Notes: generated from the letters alone by a model not told the origin. A stretch of DNA of 64,000 nt from an uncultured Flavobacteriales bacterium (GCA_946479285.1 CAMLFH010000003.1:186001-250000); one strand, 5' to 3'. Counted from the stretch's first letter, positions 53,635-62,545 are shown. Program-made: numbers and translations.

Positions 53635-55249
53635 ACAACTATTAATTTTAAGCGGCGAGACGATCAGCCCTGAAATGCAGCTCTTTTTCGGACATTTGCC
53701 TTCCTGCATGGTCCCCGTTCGAAATCGGGTAGCGCTGGATTTTATCTATCACGAAAACGTCAATCATTACGATCATATTTCTATTGTCTTAAAAAAAGAG
53801 GCGCAGTTTGTTCTCGAATATTTGGATCACATGCAGTATGCTATTGAACCCATTGTTTTAGACCAGGTAAAAGATTTGACCTATTCCATTGAACAAGGAT
53901 TAAAAAACATCCAATTAAATATTCCAACTACCATTTTATTCGGGGATACTTATTTGCCTTATATGACAAGTCATTTAAGCAATGAGGACCTGCTGCTTGT
54001 GAGTAAAACAACGGATTCTCTCAGATGGACAATTGTGGACCACGATCAAGCCAGTAATACCATTCAATTTGAAGACAAAAAAGAAATTGCCCTTGATTCG
54101 GATTTCAACGCGGTAATCGGCGTGTTTCATTTAAATTCTCCCGGTAAACTGCTGGACTTACTTGTTTCCAATCCGGGAAGAAAATTCTACGATACCCTGC
54201 AGGAATATTACAACACCAGTGATTCATTTCGAATAATGGAAACCGATCAATGGATTGATTACGGACACATTGATAATTATTTCGCGAGCAAAAAGATTAT
54301 TGAACCACGATTTTTTAATAATCTCGTTATTGACAAAGATCAAAAGCGCCTGATAAAAAGAAGTCATGACACGGAAAAGTTCATCAACGAAGTAGCCTGG
54401 TATTCTCAACTGCCCGGCGAACTTAAAAAATTTGTTCCTGAAATTTTCTCTTTTTCAACTGACCCCATTGATCCGTTCATAGAAATGAGGTATTATCATG
54501 AGATTTTCACAATCCATGAGCTCTTTATCAATTGTAACTTCGATACCAAAAAATGGGCGCAGATTTTGGGAACCATTCAACATGTTGTCACTGAATTCTC
54601 TGAGCATCATCCTCCTTTTGAAGTGGATTTTGCGTCACAAAGACATCACATGTATGTGACTAAAACAATCGATCGATTACATGATTTTAAAACGCAGCAC
54701 TTGATCGATCCGGAAAGGCCTATCCGCATTAACAGTAAAGAATATCCGTCGATAAATTATATTATTGAGAACATCGGTAGAATTATAGAAAAAAACGGAT
54801 TGATTAATGACACAGCATTTGGATTCATCCATGGAGATTTGTGTTTCCCGAATATTTTATATGACTTACAGACAGATGATTGTATCCTGATTGATCCGAG
54901 AGGTAAATTCGGGGATGTTAAAAATTACGGCGATGTGTTATACGAATGGGCGAAACTTGCTCATAGTATTGATGGAAAATACGATTTCATTATTTCAGAT
55001 CGCTTTGATTCCATTTGCACTGGAAATGAAATTTATTATAAACTGCATACGCACCTCATCCATGATGAAATATCGGCCTTGTTTTATCAGGAAGTGATCC
55101 GGGACGAGCAATTAATCAAAAAAGTAAAACTTCTACAGGCGCTGTTGTTTTTCAGCATGCTTCCTTTACATAAAAACAATGCGAAAAGACAGTTCATCAT
55201 GCTTTGTAAAGCCATGGAACTCGTAGAACCATTTATAAAAGAATTATGA
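53627..55249 (+). CDS. fusion: nucleotidyltransferase-like domain plus APH/choline-kinase-like domain
   Basis: 540 residues. Residues 1-~240 follow the order of sugar nucleotidyltransferases but lack an obvious GxGxR loop; SCMVPVRNRVALDF and TTILFGDTYLP (acidic strand) fit a diverged form. The C-terminal half is an aminoglycoside/choline-kinase fold with FIHGDLCFPNILYD (Brenner HGDxxxxN) and ILIDPRGKFGD (DxR/G metal motif). It probably phosphorylates a small alcohol or sugar and may bind nucleotide with the other half. It sits between WavE and HAD genes with overlaps of 8 and 4 nt. Substrate unknown. Confidence 0.75.
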   Translation: MNRQLLILSGETISPEMQLFFGHLPSCMVPVRNRVALDFIYHENVNHYDHISIVLKKEAQFVLEYLDHMQYAIEPIVLDQVKDLTYSIEQGLKNIQLNIPTTILFGDTYLPYMTSHLSNEDLLLVSKTTDSLRWTIVDHDQASNTIQFEDKKEIALDSDFNAVIGVFHLNSPGKLLDLLVSNPGRKFYDTLQEYYNTSDSFRIMETDQWIDYGHIDNYFASKKIIEPRFFNNLVIDKDQKRLIKRSHDTEKFINEVAWYSQLPGELKKFVPEIFSFSTDPIDPFIEMRYYHEIFTIHELFINCNFDTKKWAQILGTIQHVVTEFSEHHPPFEVDFASQRHHMYVTKTIDRLHDFKTQHLIDPERPIRINSKEYPSINYIIENIGRIIEKNGLINDTAFGFIHGDLCFPNILYDLQTDDCILIDPRGKFGDVKNYGDVLYEWAKLAHSIDGKYDFIISDRFDSICTGNEIYYKLHTHLIHDEISALFYQEVIRDEQLIKKVKLLQALLFFSMLPLHKNNAKRQFIMLCKAMELVEPFIKEL

Positions 55250-55626
55250 TAGAATCTGAAAAGGTAATAGTAATGGATATTGATGGAACCCTTTGTGAAA
55301 CAAAAAAAGAGGGACAACAATACATCGATGTTCTGCCGAAAGAAAATATTTTAAAAAAGTTGAGAGAATACAAAGAATCCGGTTTTTACATTATCCTCCA
55401 AAGTGCAAGACAAATGAGAACTTTTGAAGGAAATGTGGGTCGAATTAATGCCGTTACCGGGAAGGAGCTATTTGCCTGGCTGGAAAAATTTGACATTCCT
55501 TTTGACGAAATTTATCTCGGCAAACCATGGTGCGGTCATCAGGGGTTTTACGTAGATGATAAAGCAATTCGTCCAGCAGAATTTGAACAATTGTCCTACG
55601 AGGAGATTAAACAACTCATCTCTTAA
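55246..55626 (+). CDS. small HAD phosphatase of the polysaccharide islet
   Basis: 126 residues, capless HAD. Motif I is VMDIDGTLCE (Asp11, Asp13), then ILQSARQMRT (motif II Ser), KPWCGHQGFYVDDKAIRP with motif III Lys and motif IV Asp-Asp. The form is that of capsule-locus phosphatases that act on sugar or glycerol phosphates. It overlaps the kinase fusion by 4 nt and the next gene starts 3 nt on. Confidence 0.85.
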   Translation: MIESEKVIVMDIDGTLCETKKEGQQYIDVLPKENILKKLREYKESGFYIILQSARQMRTFEGNVGRINAVTGKELFAWLEKFDIPFDEIYLGKPWCGHQGFYVDDKAIRPAEFEQLSYEEIKQLIS

Positions 55627-55629
55627 GCT

Positions 55630-56367
55630 ATGAAAGTGATTATTCCAATGGCCGGAGAAGGAAGCAGGTTCAAGAACATTGGACTGAGTGCTCCGAAATA
55701 TCAACTCAAAGCATATGATAAAACCTTGTTTGACTGGTCTTTATTATCCTTATCTGACTTTTTTGAACATGAGTTTATTTTTATTTGCAGAAAACAACAT
55801 TTTTCCGAAAGCTTCATTACCGAATCCTGCAAAAAACTTGGGATCAGGCAATTTCAACTCATAGAAATCGATGAGAACACAGATGGACAGGCCAGTACTG
55901 TTTTTCATTGCGACCCTTATATCGATTCGGAAGATTCTGTGGTGATTTACAATATAGACACTTACGTGGAAGAAAAACAAATCCTCCATCAGCAAATTTC
56001 GGAAGAAGTAGATGGGTTTGTTCCGGTTTTTGATGTGGAAGGAGACAAATGGAGTTTTGTTCGTTTCGATGAAACAAAACCAAATACGGTTACTGAGATT
56101 ACAGAAAAGATCCGGATTTCAAACTGGGGAACCGTTGGTTTCTACTACTTCAAAAAGTGGGGTGATTTTACGCGAATTTATCAGCAATACAAAGAGGAGA
56201 TCAAGGTAAATTATAAAGAATCTTACATTGCCCCTATGTATCATTACCTGATCCGGGAAGGGAAAGAAATTCATGCCGTAATTTTGGATAAAAGCACCGT
56301 ACATATATTGGGTACTCCCGAAGACCTGGTTGAGTTTTGTCCGGATTATCTATCCATGAACAGCTGA
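55630..56367 (+). CDS. sugar/alcohol-phosphate nucleotidyltransferase
   Basis: 245 residues. The N-terminal VIIPMAGEGSRFKNIGLSAPKY (GxGxRF, then PK) is the NTP-binding loop of this family. IYNIDTYVE gives the metal Asp, and GTVGFYYFKKWGDF is the substrate strand. It joins an NTP with a phosphorylated sugar or alcohol, perhaps the product of the kinase-like gene in the same cassette. The islet ends here; the ppa promoter follows within 70 nt. Confidence 0.85.
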   Translation: MKVIIPMAGEGSRFKNIGLSAPKYQLKAYDKTLFDWSLLSLSDFFEHEFIFICRKQHFSESFITESCKKLGIRQFQLIEIDENTDGQASTVFHCDPYIDSEDSVVIYNIDTYVEEKQILHQQISEEVDGFVPVFDVEGDKWSFVRFDETKPNTVTEITEKIRISNWGTVGFYYFKKWGDFTRIYQQYKEEIKVNYKESYIAPMYHYLIREGKEIHAVILDKSTVHILGTPEDLVEFCPDYLSMNS

Positions 56368-56429
56368 TAAAAGCCAAAATCCTTTGCCTGGAGACCCGTT
56401 ATTCGGATTTGCTTGCAAAATGGCACTTA

Positions 56430-56464
56430 TTTGTATATTTGCACCCTATGAAAGCAGAAATTAA
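56430..56464 (+). repeat. ppa promoter/start region (right arm of imperfect repeat)
   Basis: Partner of 52462-52496 (31 of 35 identical). This copy is the functional one, with the -7 box and the ATG of ppa at 56448. Confidence 0.65.
56434..56441 (+). promoter_or_regulatory. -7 promoter box TATATTTG of ppa
   Basis: TAnnTTTG match ending 6 nt before the ATG at 56448, with TTGC at 56412-56415 in the -33 position. It predicts a leaderless or nearly leaderless mRNA. Confidence 0.55.
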
Positions 56465-57134
56465 AGCAGTTATCGATGCAATGAGTAAGCGTTTTACTTC
56501 GCATCCTTGGCATGGGATTGAGATCGGTGAAAAACAACCGGCAATCGTAAATGCCTTTATCGAGATCATTCCGGCAGATTCCATTAAATATGAAATTCAC
56601 AAGCCATCCGGTTATATCATGGTTGACAGACCTCAGAAATTGTCGAACCACATGCCTTGTTTGTACGGATTTGTTCCACAAACGTATTGCGATAAGGAAG
56701 TAGCTGCTTTCTCTAATGAAAAAACTGGAAGAACTGATATCGTTGGTGACGGAGATCCATTGGATATTTGTGTGCTTTCAGAAAGAACTTTCCACCAGGG
56801 AAATATTCTTTGTGATGCAAAAGTGATTGGTGGTTTTAGAATGCTTGACGGTGGTGAAGCAGATGATAAGATCATTGCTGTATTGAAAGGCGATCAGGCT
56901 TATGGAGCGATCGAAGATATTTCCGAAATGCCTAAAATGGTGATTGACCGTGTTCGTCATTTCTTCCTGACTTACAAAGATTTGGACGGAGGTGCTAAAA
57001 ACGTAGAGATTACTCACGTTTATGGAAAAGAAGAAGCGTTTGAAGTGATCAAAAGATCTCACAGCGATTATAACAATAAATTTGGAAATGCTAACGACGA
57101 ATTAGCTTCCGCTTTAGAGAAATTGTTGGGTTAG
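56448..57134 (+). CDS. ppa: inorganic pyrophosphatase
   Basis: 228 residues from the ATG at 56448; an open frame extends upstream but starts within the previous gene. The HPWHGIEIG N-terminal segment, IKYEIHKPSGYIMVDRP (substrate lysine/tyrosine), LYGFVPQTYC and VGDGDPLDICVLSER (metal-binding DxDPxD) define a family I soluble PPase. It hydrolyses PPi to drive biosynthesis, including the nucleotide-sugar and tRNA-ligase reactions encoded nearby. It ends at a strong terminator. Confidence 0.95.
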   Translation: MKAEIKAVIDAMSKRFTSHPWHGIEIGEKQPAIVNAFIEIIPADSIKYEIHKPSGYIMVDRPQKLSNHMPCLYGFVPQTYCDKEVAAFSNEKTGRTDIVGDGDPLDICVLSERTFHQGNILCDAKVIGGFRMLDGGEADDKIIAVLKGDQAYGAIEDISEMPKMVIDRVRHFFLTYKDLDGGAKNVEITHVYGKEEAFEVIKRSHSDYNNKFGNANDELASALEKLLG

Positions 57135-57150
57135 TCCCAACTTTTTTTTT
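57125..57150 (+). terminator. Rho-independent terminator of ppa
   Basis: GTTGGG and CCCAAC stem (6 bp) with a 5-nt loop and nine T; it starts inside the last ppa codons. Confidence 0.75.
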
Positions 57151-57176
57151 GACTATTAATTTAAACATGAAGTAAT

Positions 57177-58019
57177 ATGAAACACGTTTTTACTACCGTA
57201 ATTTTAGCGATTGGCTTTAGCACTTTGTCTACAGCACAATTAGCTCCGCAGCCAAGTCCAATGGGTAAACTGGAACAAACAGTCGGTTTGACTGAAGTGA
57301 GTATCAAATATTCCCGCCCAAGCAAGAAAGGACGTACCATTTTCGGTGATATCGTTCCATTCGGAGAAGTTTGGAGAACAGGTGCAAATGAAAACACTAC
57401 GTTTACAAACTCAGATGTAGTAATCTTCGGAAAAGACACGTTAAAGCCGGGAACTTATGCGCTTTTCACAAAGCCAACGAAAGAATCATGGGATTTAATC
57501 TTCTATACGAGTACCGATAACTGGGGAACTCCTGAGAAGTGGGACGATAAGAAAGTTGCTTTGAAAGTTTCTGCCAAACCAATGATGTCAAAAGAAACGG
57601 TTGAAACCTTCACTATCTCCATCGACGGATTGGAATCCGTAAACGGCGCTACTTTGATGTTGAAGTGGGACCAAACTGCGGTTGCATTCCCGTTTGCTGT
57701 GGCAACAGATGCAAGAGTGATGGCAAATATCAACAAAACAATGGCCGGACCTTCTGCAGATGACTATTTCGAAGGAGCAAATTATTACTTACAGAACAAG
57801 AAAGATCTGAAAAAGGCATTGGAATGGGCTACAAAAGCTTCTGACATGAACCCGGATGCTTTCTGGATCTTACGTACAAAATCTTTGATCCAGGCAGAAT
57901 TGGGCGACAAAAAAGGTGCTGTTGAATCGGCTAAAAAAGGATTGGCTTTGTCTGAGAAAACAAAATACGACAACTACACGAAAATGTTCAATGACTCTAT
58001 CAAAGAATGGAGTAAATAA
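57177..58019 (+). CDS. DUF2911 protein with TPR-like C-terminus
   Basis: 280 residues. Signal peptide 1-20 (cleaved near STAQL). Residues ~25-180 are the DUF2911 domain: VGLTEVSIKYSRPSKKGRTI, PFGEVWRTGANENTTF, LKPGTYALF and WDLIFYTSTDNWGT. The last ~85 residues contain TPR-like helices (YYLQNKKDLKKALEWATKAS, then KGAVESAKKGLALSE). Exported, function unknown; common in Bacteroidota. A terminator follows. Confidence 0.88.
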   Translation: MKHVFTTVILAIGFSTLSTAQLAPQPSPMGKLEQTVGLTEVSIKYSRPSKKGRTIFGDIVPFGEVWRTGANENTTFTNSDVVIFGKDTLKPGTYALFTKPTKESWDLIFYTSTDNWGTPEKWDDKKVALKVSAKPMMSKETVETFTISIDGLESVNGATLMLKWDQTAVAFPFAVATDARVMANINKTMAGPSADDYFEGANYYLQNKKDLKKALEWATKASDMNPDAFWILRTKSLIQAELGDKKGAVESAKKGLALSEKTKYDNYTKMFNDSIKEWSK

Positions 58020-58036
58020 ATACAATAATCTTTTAG

Positions 58037-58074
58037 AAAAGCGATTTATCTTCCGGGATAAGTCGCTTTTTGTT
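58037..58074 (+). terminator. Rho-independent terminator after the DUF2911 gene
   Basis: AAAAGCGATTTATC and GATAAGTCGCTTTT form a 14-nt stem with one wobble pair, followed by T residues. Confidence 0.85.
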
Positions 58075-58155
58075 TTGTAACCTTTCAGCCCAAACAACTT
58101 TTATTCCTAAAAGGGCATTCTTCTTGTAAGACCAAATTATTGTATTTTAGATTCC

Positions 58156-59577
58156 ATGAGATTTTTGTCGATTATATGTTTGTTACTTTTGGGTGGGTTT
58201 GTTCACGCGCAGCAATCCAATTCCGAGGATTATCTGGAATACGGAAACATCACTGCACAATCCAAAAGATATATCGATTTGACTATTGGGAATCCGAAAA
58301 GTGAAAAGATCTATGTCTTACGGGTTGAGCATAGCTCAGAAGTTACTTACCGCCTCACTTCAGACGCAATTGCCCCGGATTCGTCCGCTCAGATTAGAAT
58401 TCAGGTCAACCCTACTAAAAAAGGCCCTTTCAATTTTGTATTGAAATTATACATGAGTGACCAGGTCAATCCGGTCATTTACCGTTTAACAGGAAACGTA
58501 ACGGAAGAACTTCCTGATGATAATTACCTCACCAAATGTCCCGACTTTAATTCGGTTCCTGCCAAATCAGCGGAAACGAGTGAACTGACCATCATCACTA
58601 TCGACAAAATAACGGAAGAACCACTTTCGAAAACAATTGTAAGTATTATTCATAACGGTCAGCCCAGTGGAACCTGGATCACCGGGAAATTGGGACTGTT
58701 CAAGGAAAAACTTCCCCCGGGATTCTTCTATTTCCTGGTAACCAAAGAAGGTTATCTGACCAAAGAAGCCGGAATTTATGTCGGTCCGAAAATTTCTACG
58801 ATCACCATTCCGCTATCCAAAGATCCGTCATACGACCCGCCGATCCCAACCAAAGAGCCTGTTCCGGAACCGGAAGAGATTGCTCAGCAATTGCCTCCAA
58901 AGGAAGCGGAACAGATCCTGAATGAACAAATGACCAATGAAAGTGTTGATACAACTACCCAAAAAGTGATGCCCGAATTGGTTTCCATTCCTGTGGGAAA
59001 TTTTGACGAATCCTATTTCAAAGATGTGAATGTGGTATTTGTACTCGATATTTCAAGTTCCATGAAAATGGGCGAAAAGATGAACCTGATGAAATATTCC
59101 CTGAATCAATTGGTAGAAAAACTGCGTCCGCAGGATAAAATGGGATTGGTAACCTATGCCAGTTCGGCAGAAGTATTCCAGGCTTCCACTTCCGGAGACC
59201 ACAAAGAAGAATTGAAGAAATCCATCGCAAACCTGAAACCGATTGGGATGACAGCCGGTGGAAAGGGAATTAAACTGGGATACAAGGAAGTGATGAAGAA
59301 TTACGATCCGGCTAAGACCAATATGGTGATAGTAATCACGGATGGTGCTTTCAACAAAGATTCGGAAGATTACCAGAAGACCGTGCAAAAATATGCCAAA
59401 GACGGCGTGGTGTTTTCAGTTGTAGGAATTCAGACTCGCGAAAAAGATGCAAAATTAATGGAAGAAGCTGCTCATTTTGGAAATGGCCGTTTTGTTCCGA
59501 TCCAAAAACTGACGGATGCCCATTCTAACCTGACGCAGGAAATCCGGATTGCGGCATTCAAGGGGATTCAGAAATAA
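58156..59577 (+). CDS. secreted von Willebrand factor A domain protein
   Basis: 473 residues. Signal peptide 1-18 (GGFVHA). Residues ~30-115 look like an Ig-like or beta-sandwich domain. A carboxypeptidase-regulatory-like stretch (KTIVSIIHNGQPSGTW, about 159-174) leads to a Pro/Glu-rich linker (about 225-260). The VWA domain (about 290-460) has the MIDAS D298-x-S300-x-S302 and a later ITDG Asp. Such proteins bind ligands through a metal and are often found in envelope or gliding-related systems. No neighbour fixes the role. Confidence 0.87.
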   Translation: MRFLSIICLLLLGGFVHAQQSNSEDYLEYGNITAQSKRYIDLTIGNPKSEKIYVLRVEHSSEVTYRLTSDAIAPDSSAQIRIQVNPTKKGPFNFVLKLYMSDQVNPVIYRLTGNVTEELPDDNYLTKCPDFNSVPAKSAETSELTIITIDKITEEPLSKTIVSIIHNGQPSGTWITGKLGLFKEKLPPGFFYFLVTKEGYLTKEAGIYVGPKISTITIPLSKDPSYDPPIPTKEPVPEPEEIAQQLPPKEAEQILNEQMTNESVDTTTQKVMPELVSIPVGNFDESYFKDVNVVFVLDISSSMKMGEKMNLMKYSLNQLVEKLRPQDKMGLVTYASSAEVFQASTSGDHKEELKKSIANLKPIGMTAGGKGIKLGYKEVMKNYDPAKTNMVIVITDGAFNKDSEDYQKTVQKYAKDGVVFSVVGIQTREKDAKLMEEAAHFGNGRFVPIQKLTDAHSNLTQEIRIAAFKGIQK

Positions 59578-59594
59578 TTGAAGATCGTCTGTCG

Positions 59595-59614
59595 CGATCA
59601 GTCGCGACCGATCG
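59595..59614. repeat. palindrome with AGTCGCGACC core, copy 2 of the AGTCGCGACT family
   Basis: CGATCAGTCG and CGACCGATCG pair with one mismatch. It lies 17 nt after the VWA gene stop; the sequence goes on with GATCGGCTAC, like the outer parts of the other copies. Confidence 0.7.
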
Positions 59615-59666
59615 GCTACTGATCGATTGATTGTGTTAAAAGCAGTTTCCGATTCGATTCTATTTT

Positions 59667-59674
59667 TAGCTTTG
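59667..59674 (+). promoter_or_regulatory. -7 promoter box TAGCTTTG
   Basis: TAnnTTTG match ending 22 nt before the ATG at 59697. Confidence 0.5.
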
Positions 59675-59696
59675 TACCGGTTTTTAAATAACACGA

Positions 59697-60872
59697 ATGA
59701 AATTCTCCTTCTTAAGGAAAAAATGGTTTAAAATACCTTATACCATCCTTCTTTATGGTTTTGCTGCCTATGGGTTTATACTTGTTGTTACTTATTTCGC
59801 AGTCAAATTCAACTGGACCAATGAAAGTGGCTCCGTAGACGAAAACAACCGGTATTTCGCAGAAATGCATGACAAATACGACCAGTCTTTCAAGGTCGAT
59901 TCGGTATCGATGATCAAACACCGTTTTGAAGTGTTGAACCGCATTATGCTTGTCAATGATTTTTATCCGAAGAACGCGAATTACATTCTCTCGGTTTATA
60001 CTGAAAATAAAGATGAGAAACTGGCACTTCGCATGCTGGATGCTGTGGACCTTCAATTGAAAAAGAACAAGGCTTACCGGAAAGCTTTGTCCAAGTGGAA
60101 ATACAAGAACGAAAATACTTCTCAAAAAAGTACCGGTCTAAGTGTTTTTGAATGGATGAACATTGCTGAATGGCAGGATTTCAAACAAGCAGTAACCAAA
60201 GACAAAAAGTATATTGACTCGGTTTACCGTGTTACTGGAGTTGAACCACGATTGATTGTCGCCTGTTTGGTAGGTGAGCAAATTCGTCTCTTTAACTCAA
60301 GCAGGGAATCTTATAAACGCTACATGGGGCCATTGAAAATGCTGGCCTTGGAAAACCACCTTTCTTACGGTGTTACAGGAATCAAAAACGGAACAGCTTT
60401 AACGATTGAGCGCTATTTGGCTGAAAAAGACAGTGAATTCTATCCGGGTGAAAAGTACGAAGCGCTTTTGGATTTTGATTCCACAACCAATTTCACCACA
60501 AAAGGGAATGACACACTTGACTTACGCCTGCAGCGGTTGGTGCAATTTGAAAATCATTACTATTCCTATCTGTATACTGCTTTGTTCCTGCGGGAAATTA
60601 AAACGCAATGGGAAAAAGCCGGTTATCCGATAAATGACCGCCCAGAGATCTTAGCATCTTTGTTTAACCTGGGTTTCCAGCGTTCGAAGCCAAAACCGAA
60701 TCCTGCTGTGGGTGGTTCTGTTTACAAGATCAAGGACACAGATTATACTTTCGGGTCCGTGGCTTATGAATTCTATTACAGCGGAGAAATGGCCGACGTT
60801 TTCCCTTATAAGAAGAAAAGTTTTGATGAACCACGAACTGTTATTAAACGAACAGAACGGGAAACAGAATGA
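59697..60872 (+). CDS. membrane-anchored protein of unknown function, possibly lysozyme-like
   Basis: 391 residues. One N-terminal anchor helix (about 14-37) puts the rest in the periplasm. No family recognised with confidence. EPRLIVACLVGEQIRLFN, YGVTGIKNGTALTIERYL and EILASLFNLGFQR recall the helix order of lysozyme-like transglycosylases (catalytic Glu helix, G-x-x-G, late YN-L-G), but the match is weak. Conserved-looking Tyr- and Lys-rich tail. Cell-wall hydrolysis is a hypothesis only. Confidence 0.7.
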   Translation: MKFSFLRKKWFKIPYTILLYGFAAYGFILVVTYFAVKFNWTNESGSVDENNRYFAEMHDKYDQSFKVDSVSMIKHRFEVLNRIMLVNDFYPKNANYILSVYTENKDEKLALRMLDAVDLQLKKNKAYRKALSKWKYKNENTSQKSTGLSVFEWMNIAEWQDFKQAVTKDKKYIDSVYRVTGVEPRLIVACLVGEQIRLFNSSRESYKRYMGPLKMLALENHLSYGVTGIKNGTALTIERYLAEKDSEFYPGEKYEALLDFDSTTNFTTKGNDTLDLRLQRLVQFENHYYSYLYTALFLREIKTQWEKAGYPINDRPEILASLFNLGFQRSKPKPNPAVGGSVYKIKDTDYTFGSVAYEFYYSGEMADVFPYKKKSFDEPRTVIKRTERETE

Positions 60873-60880
60873 ATCCGTAA

Positions 60881-60916
60881 ATCTGTAGCAGGCAGTCGCG
60901 ACTGATCGCTACAGAT
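60881..60916. repeat. palindrome with CAGTCGCGACTG core, copy 3
   Basis: ATCTGTAGC and GCTACAGAT outer arms (9 bp) and CAGTCGCGACTG inner palindrome, with three imperfect positions between. Intergenic, 8 nt after the stop of the previous gene. Confidence 0.8.
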
Positions 60917-60935
60917 TACCTTAAACAAAACGATT

Positions 60936-61376
60936 ATGAAAACACTGCTTGTTCTAATGTTGACCTTTCCATTTCTTGCTTTTTCCCAAAAAGAGGCAAA
61001 GAAAGAAGTACGCCAGGTTATAGATCAATTGTTTGAAGGAATGAGAAAAGGTGATAGTTCGATGGTGCGGAAAACACTTTTGCCCAATGCTACTTTAAAT
61101 ACCAGTTTCGTCACTATCAAGGGAGAAGCGAAATTGCACCAGGATTCTATTACTTCTTTCCTAAATGCAATTGGAACACCGCATACGGAGATTTGGGACG
61201 AACGTTTACTTTCCTGCGAGATAAAAGTGGATGACAACCTGGCAACTGTTTGGACCAAATATGCCTTTTACGCCAACAATGTCTATTCACACGAAGGAGT
61301 AAATGCTTTCCAATTGGTAAAATTGAACGGTGTTTGGAAAATCCTGATCATTACGGATACACGCAGGAAGAAATAA
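60936..61376 (+). CDS. secreted NTF2-like/SnoaL-type small protein
   Basis: 146 residues. Signal peptide 1-17 (FPFLAFSQ). The mature part has the NTF2-like order: helix VRQVIDQLFEGMRKGDSSMVRK, LLPNATL, then strands with VDDNLATVWTKYAFY and FQLVKLNGVWKILIITDTR. Proteins of this shape (DUF4440/lumazine-binding-like) bind small ligands. Role unknown; a separate gene beside the unknown membrane protein. Confidence 0.8.
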   Translation: MKTLLVLMLTFPFLAFSQKEAKKEVRQVIDQLFEGMRKGDSSMVRKTLLPNATLNTSFVTIKGEAKLHQDSITSFLNAIGTPHTEIWDERLLSCEIKVDDNLATVWTKYAFYANNVYSHEGVNAFQLVKLNGVWKILIITDTRRKK

Positions 61377-61534
61377 TTGCCGATTGATAAAATGGAATTT
61401 CGTTGGCACGCGAGGCGTGGCCATCCCCTTTATCCCCCCTTCAAAGGGGAAATCATGAAATTTTTCGTTGTAATGCATTAGAATTCAGATAAAATGCTTT
61501 CTTTTGTAGACGAACACTATTTCACACTATTCAC

Positions 61535-62545
61535 ATGAGAACCAGCAAATACATCCTCACAGCTGACGATTACGGAGCACTTGATTATATTGACCAGGGA
61601 ATTATTAAAGCTATCAAAGCAGGAAAAATAAATTCTGTAGCTTGTTTCACCACGCGCTTTGATCGTGAAAATGAAGCTGATTTACCTGAAAGAATTCAAA
61701 AATTAATAGACTTAAAAAAAGAAGGGTACGATTTTTCAATTGGACTGCATTTCTGCATCACATCCGGTTTTTCCAATGATGTTGATACGATGCTTTACGG
61801 AAATTCGCTTACCAAATACAACGGGGAGAAAAAACGCCACGAATTCAAAACAGCGGTTAATTATAGATTTAAGCAGGTTGAAGAAGCGCATATTGAAAAG
61901 GAATTACGTTCTCAAATCAAAATCCTTCAGGATCTGCTGGGAGACGAACCAATCGATTCAATTTCCAATCATCACGGTTTGGTTTACATCAATACCAATT
62001 TGTTCAAACCTTATTCGAAAGTAGCTGCTGAATTTAAAATTCCTGTACGTGCTCCCATTACCTGGAGAAAAGCAGGATTGAAAGTGAGCAATTGGGATAA
62101 AAAGATGTTCAACGCAACTATCCGTGAAGGAATTAAACTAAAAATGATTGATCAATTGAGAAATGCGCTTGATTCAAAAAGCCGAATCAAAATTGCTCAA
62201 AATTTAAACCTGTTTCATCCTACCTGCCTGGTAGATGAATTTTACGGTCAGCCATTCAAACCCAATTTGACACAATTGTTCGAATCGTTCAATGATGCAA
62301 CCTTTAGTGCGGAATTCATGTTTCATTTAGCAGATGCGGAATTCCGTTCAGAGAAAGGGTTAAACGAAGATCAAACTGCAGATATGCGTTCGCACAATGG
62401 CATTGACAGTGGTTATTTCAGATGGCGCGAAATGGAATTTAATACGCTGATGAATACCGATTTTCCTGAAAAACTTCAAAAAACAAATTTCAGGAACCTG
62501 GTTTCACTCGATAAAGAAAAGCCAATTTGGTTGGCAAATGACTGA
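61535..62545 (+). CDS. YdjC/ChbG-family carbohydrate deacetylase
   Basis: 336 residues. The TADDYG motif (Asp11, Asp12) gives the metal Asp; IGLHFCITSG and ISNHHGLVYIN supply the His residues of this family. It removes acetyl groups from amino-sugars such as chito-oligosaccharides or polysaccharide intermediates in the cytosol or, with hopanoid HpnK, on lipids. No signal peptide. A terminator follows. Longer than E. coli ChbG (249), mainly from inserts after residue 100. Confidence 0.85.
   Translation: MRTSKYILTADDYGALDYIDQGIIKAIKAGKINSVACFTTRFDRENEADLPERIQKLIDLKKEGYDFSIGLHFCITSGFSNDVDTMLYGNSLTKYNGEKKRHEFKTAVNYRFKQVEEAHIEKELRSQIKILQDLLGDEPIDSISNHHGLVYINTNLFKPYSKVAAEFKIPVRAPITWRKAGLKVSNWDKKMFNATIREGIKLKMIDQLRNALDSKSRIKIAQNLNLFHPTCLVDEFYGQPFKPNLTQLFESFNDATFSAEFMFHLADAEFRSEKGLNEDQTADMRSHNGIDSGYFRWREMEFNTLMNTDFPEKLQKTNFRNLVSLDKEKPIWLAND

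Noticed and set aside
56337..56447. Upstream extension of the ppa reading frame
   Set aside because: It lies in the 3' end of the previous gene and covers the -7 box; the ATG at 56448 fits the promoter.
32906..60916. Dispersed palindromes as a CRISPR array
   Set aside because: Copies are kilobases apart, single, without regular spacers or cas genes; interspersed hairpin elements fit better.
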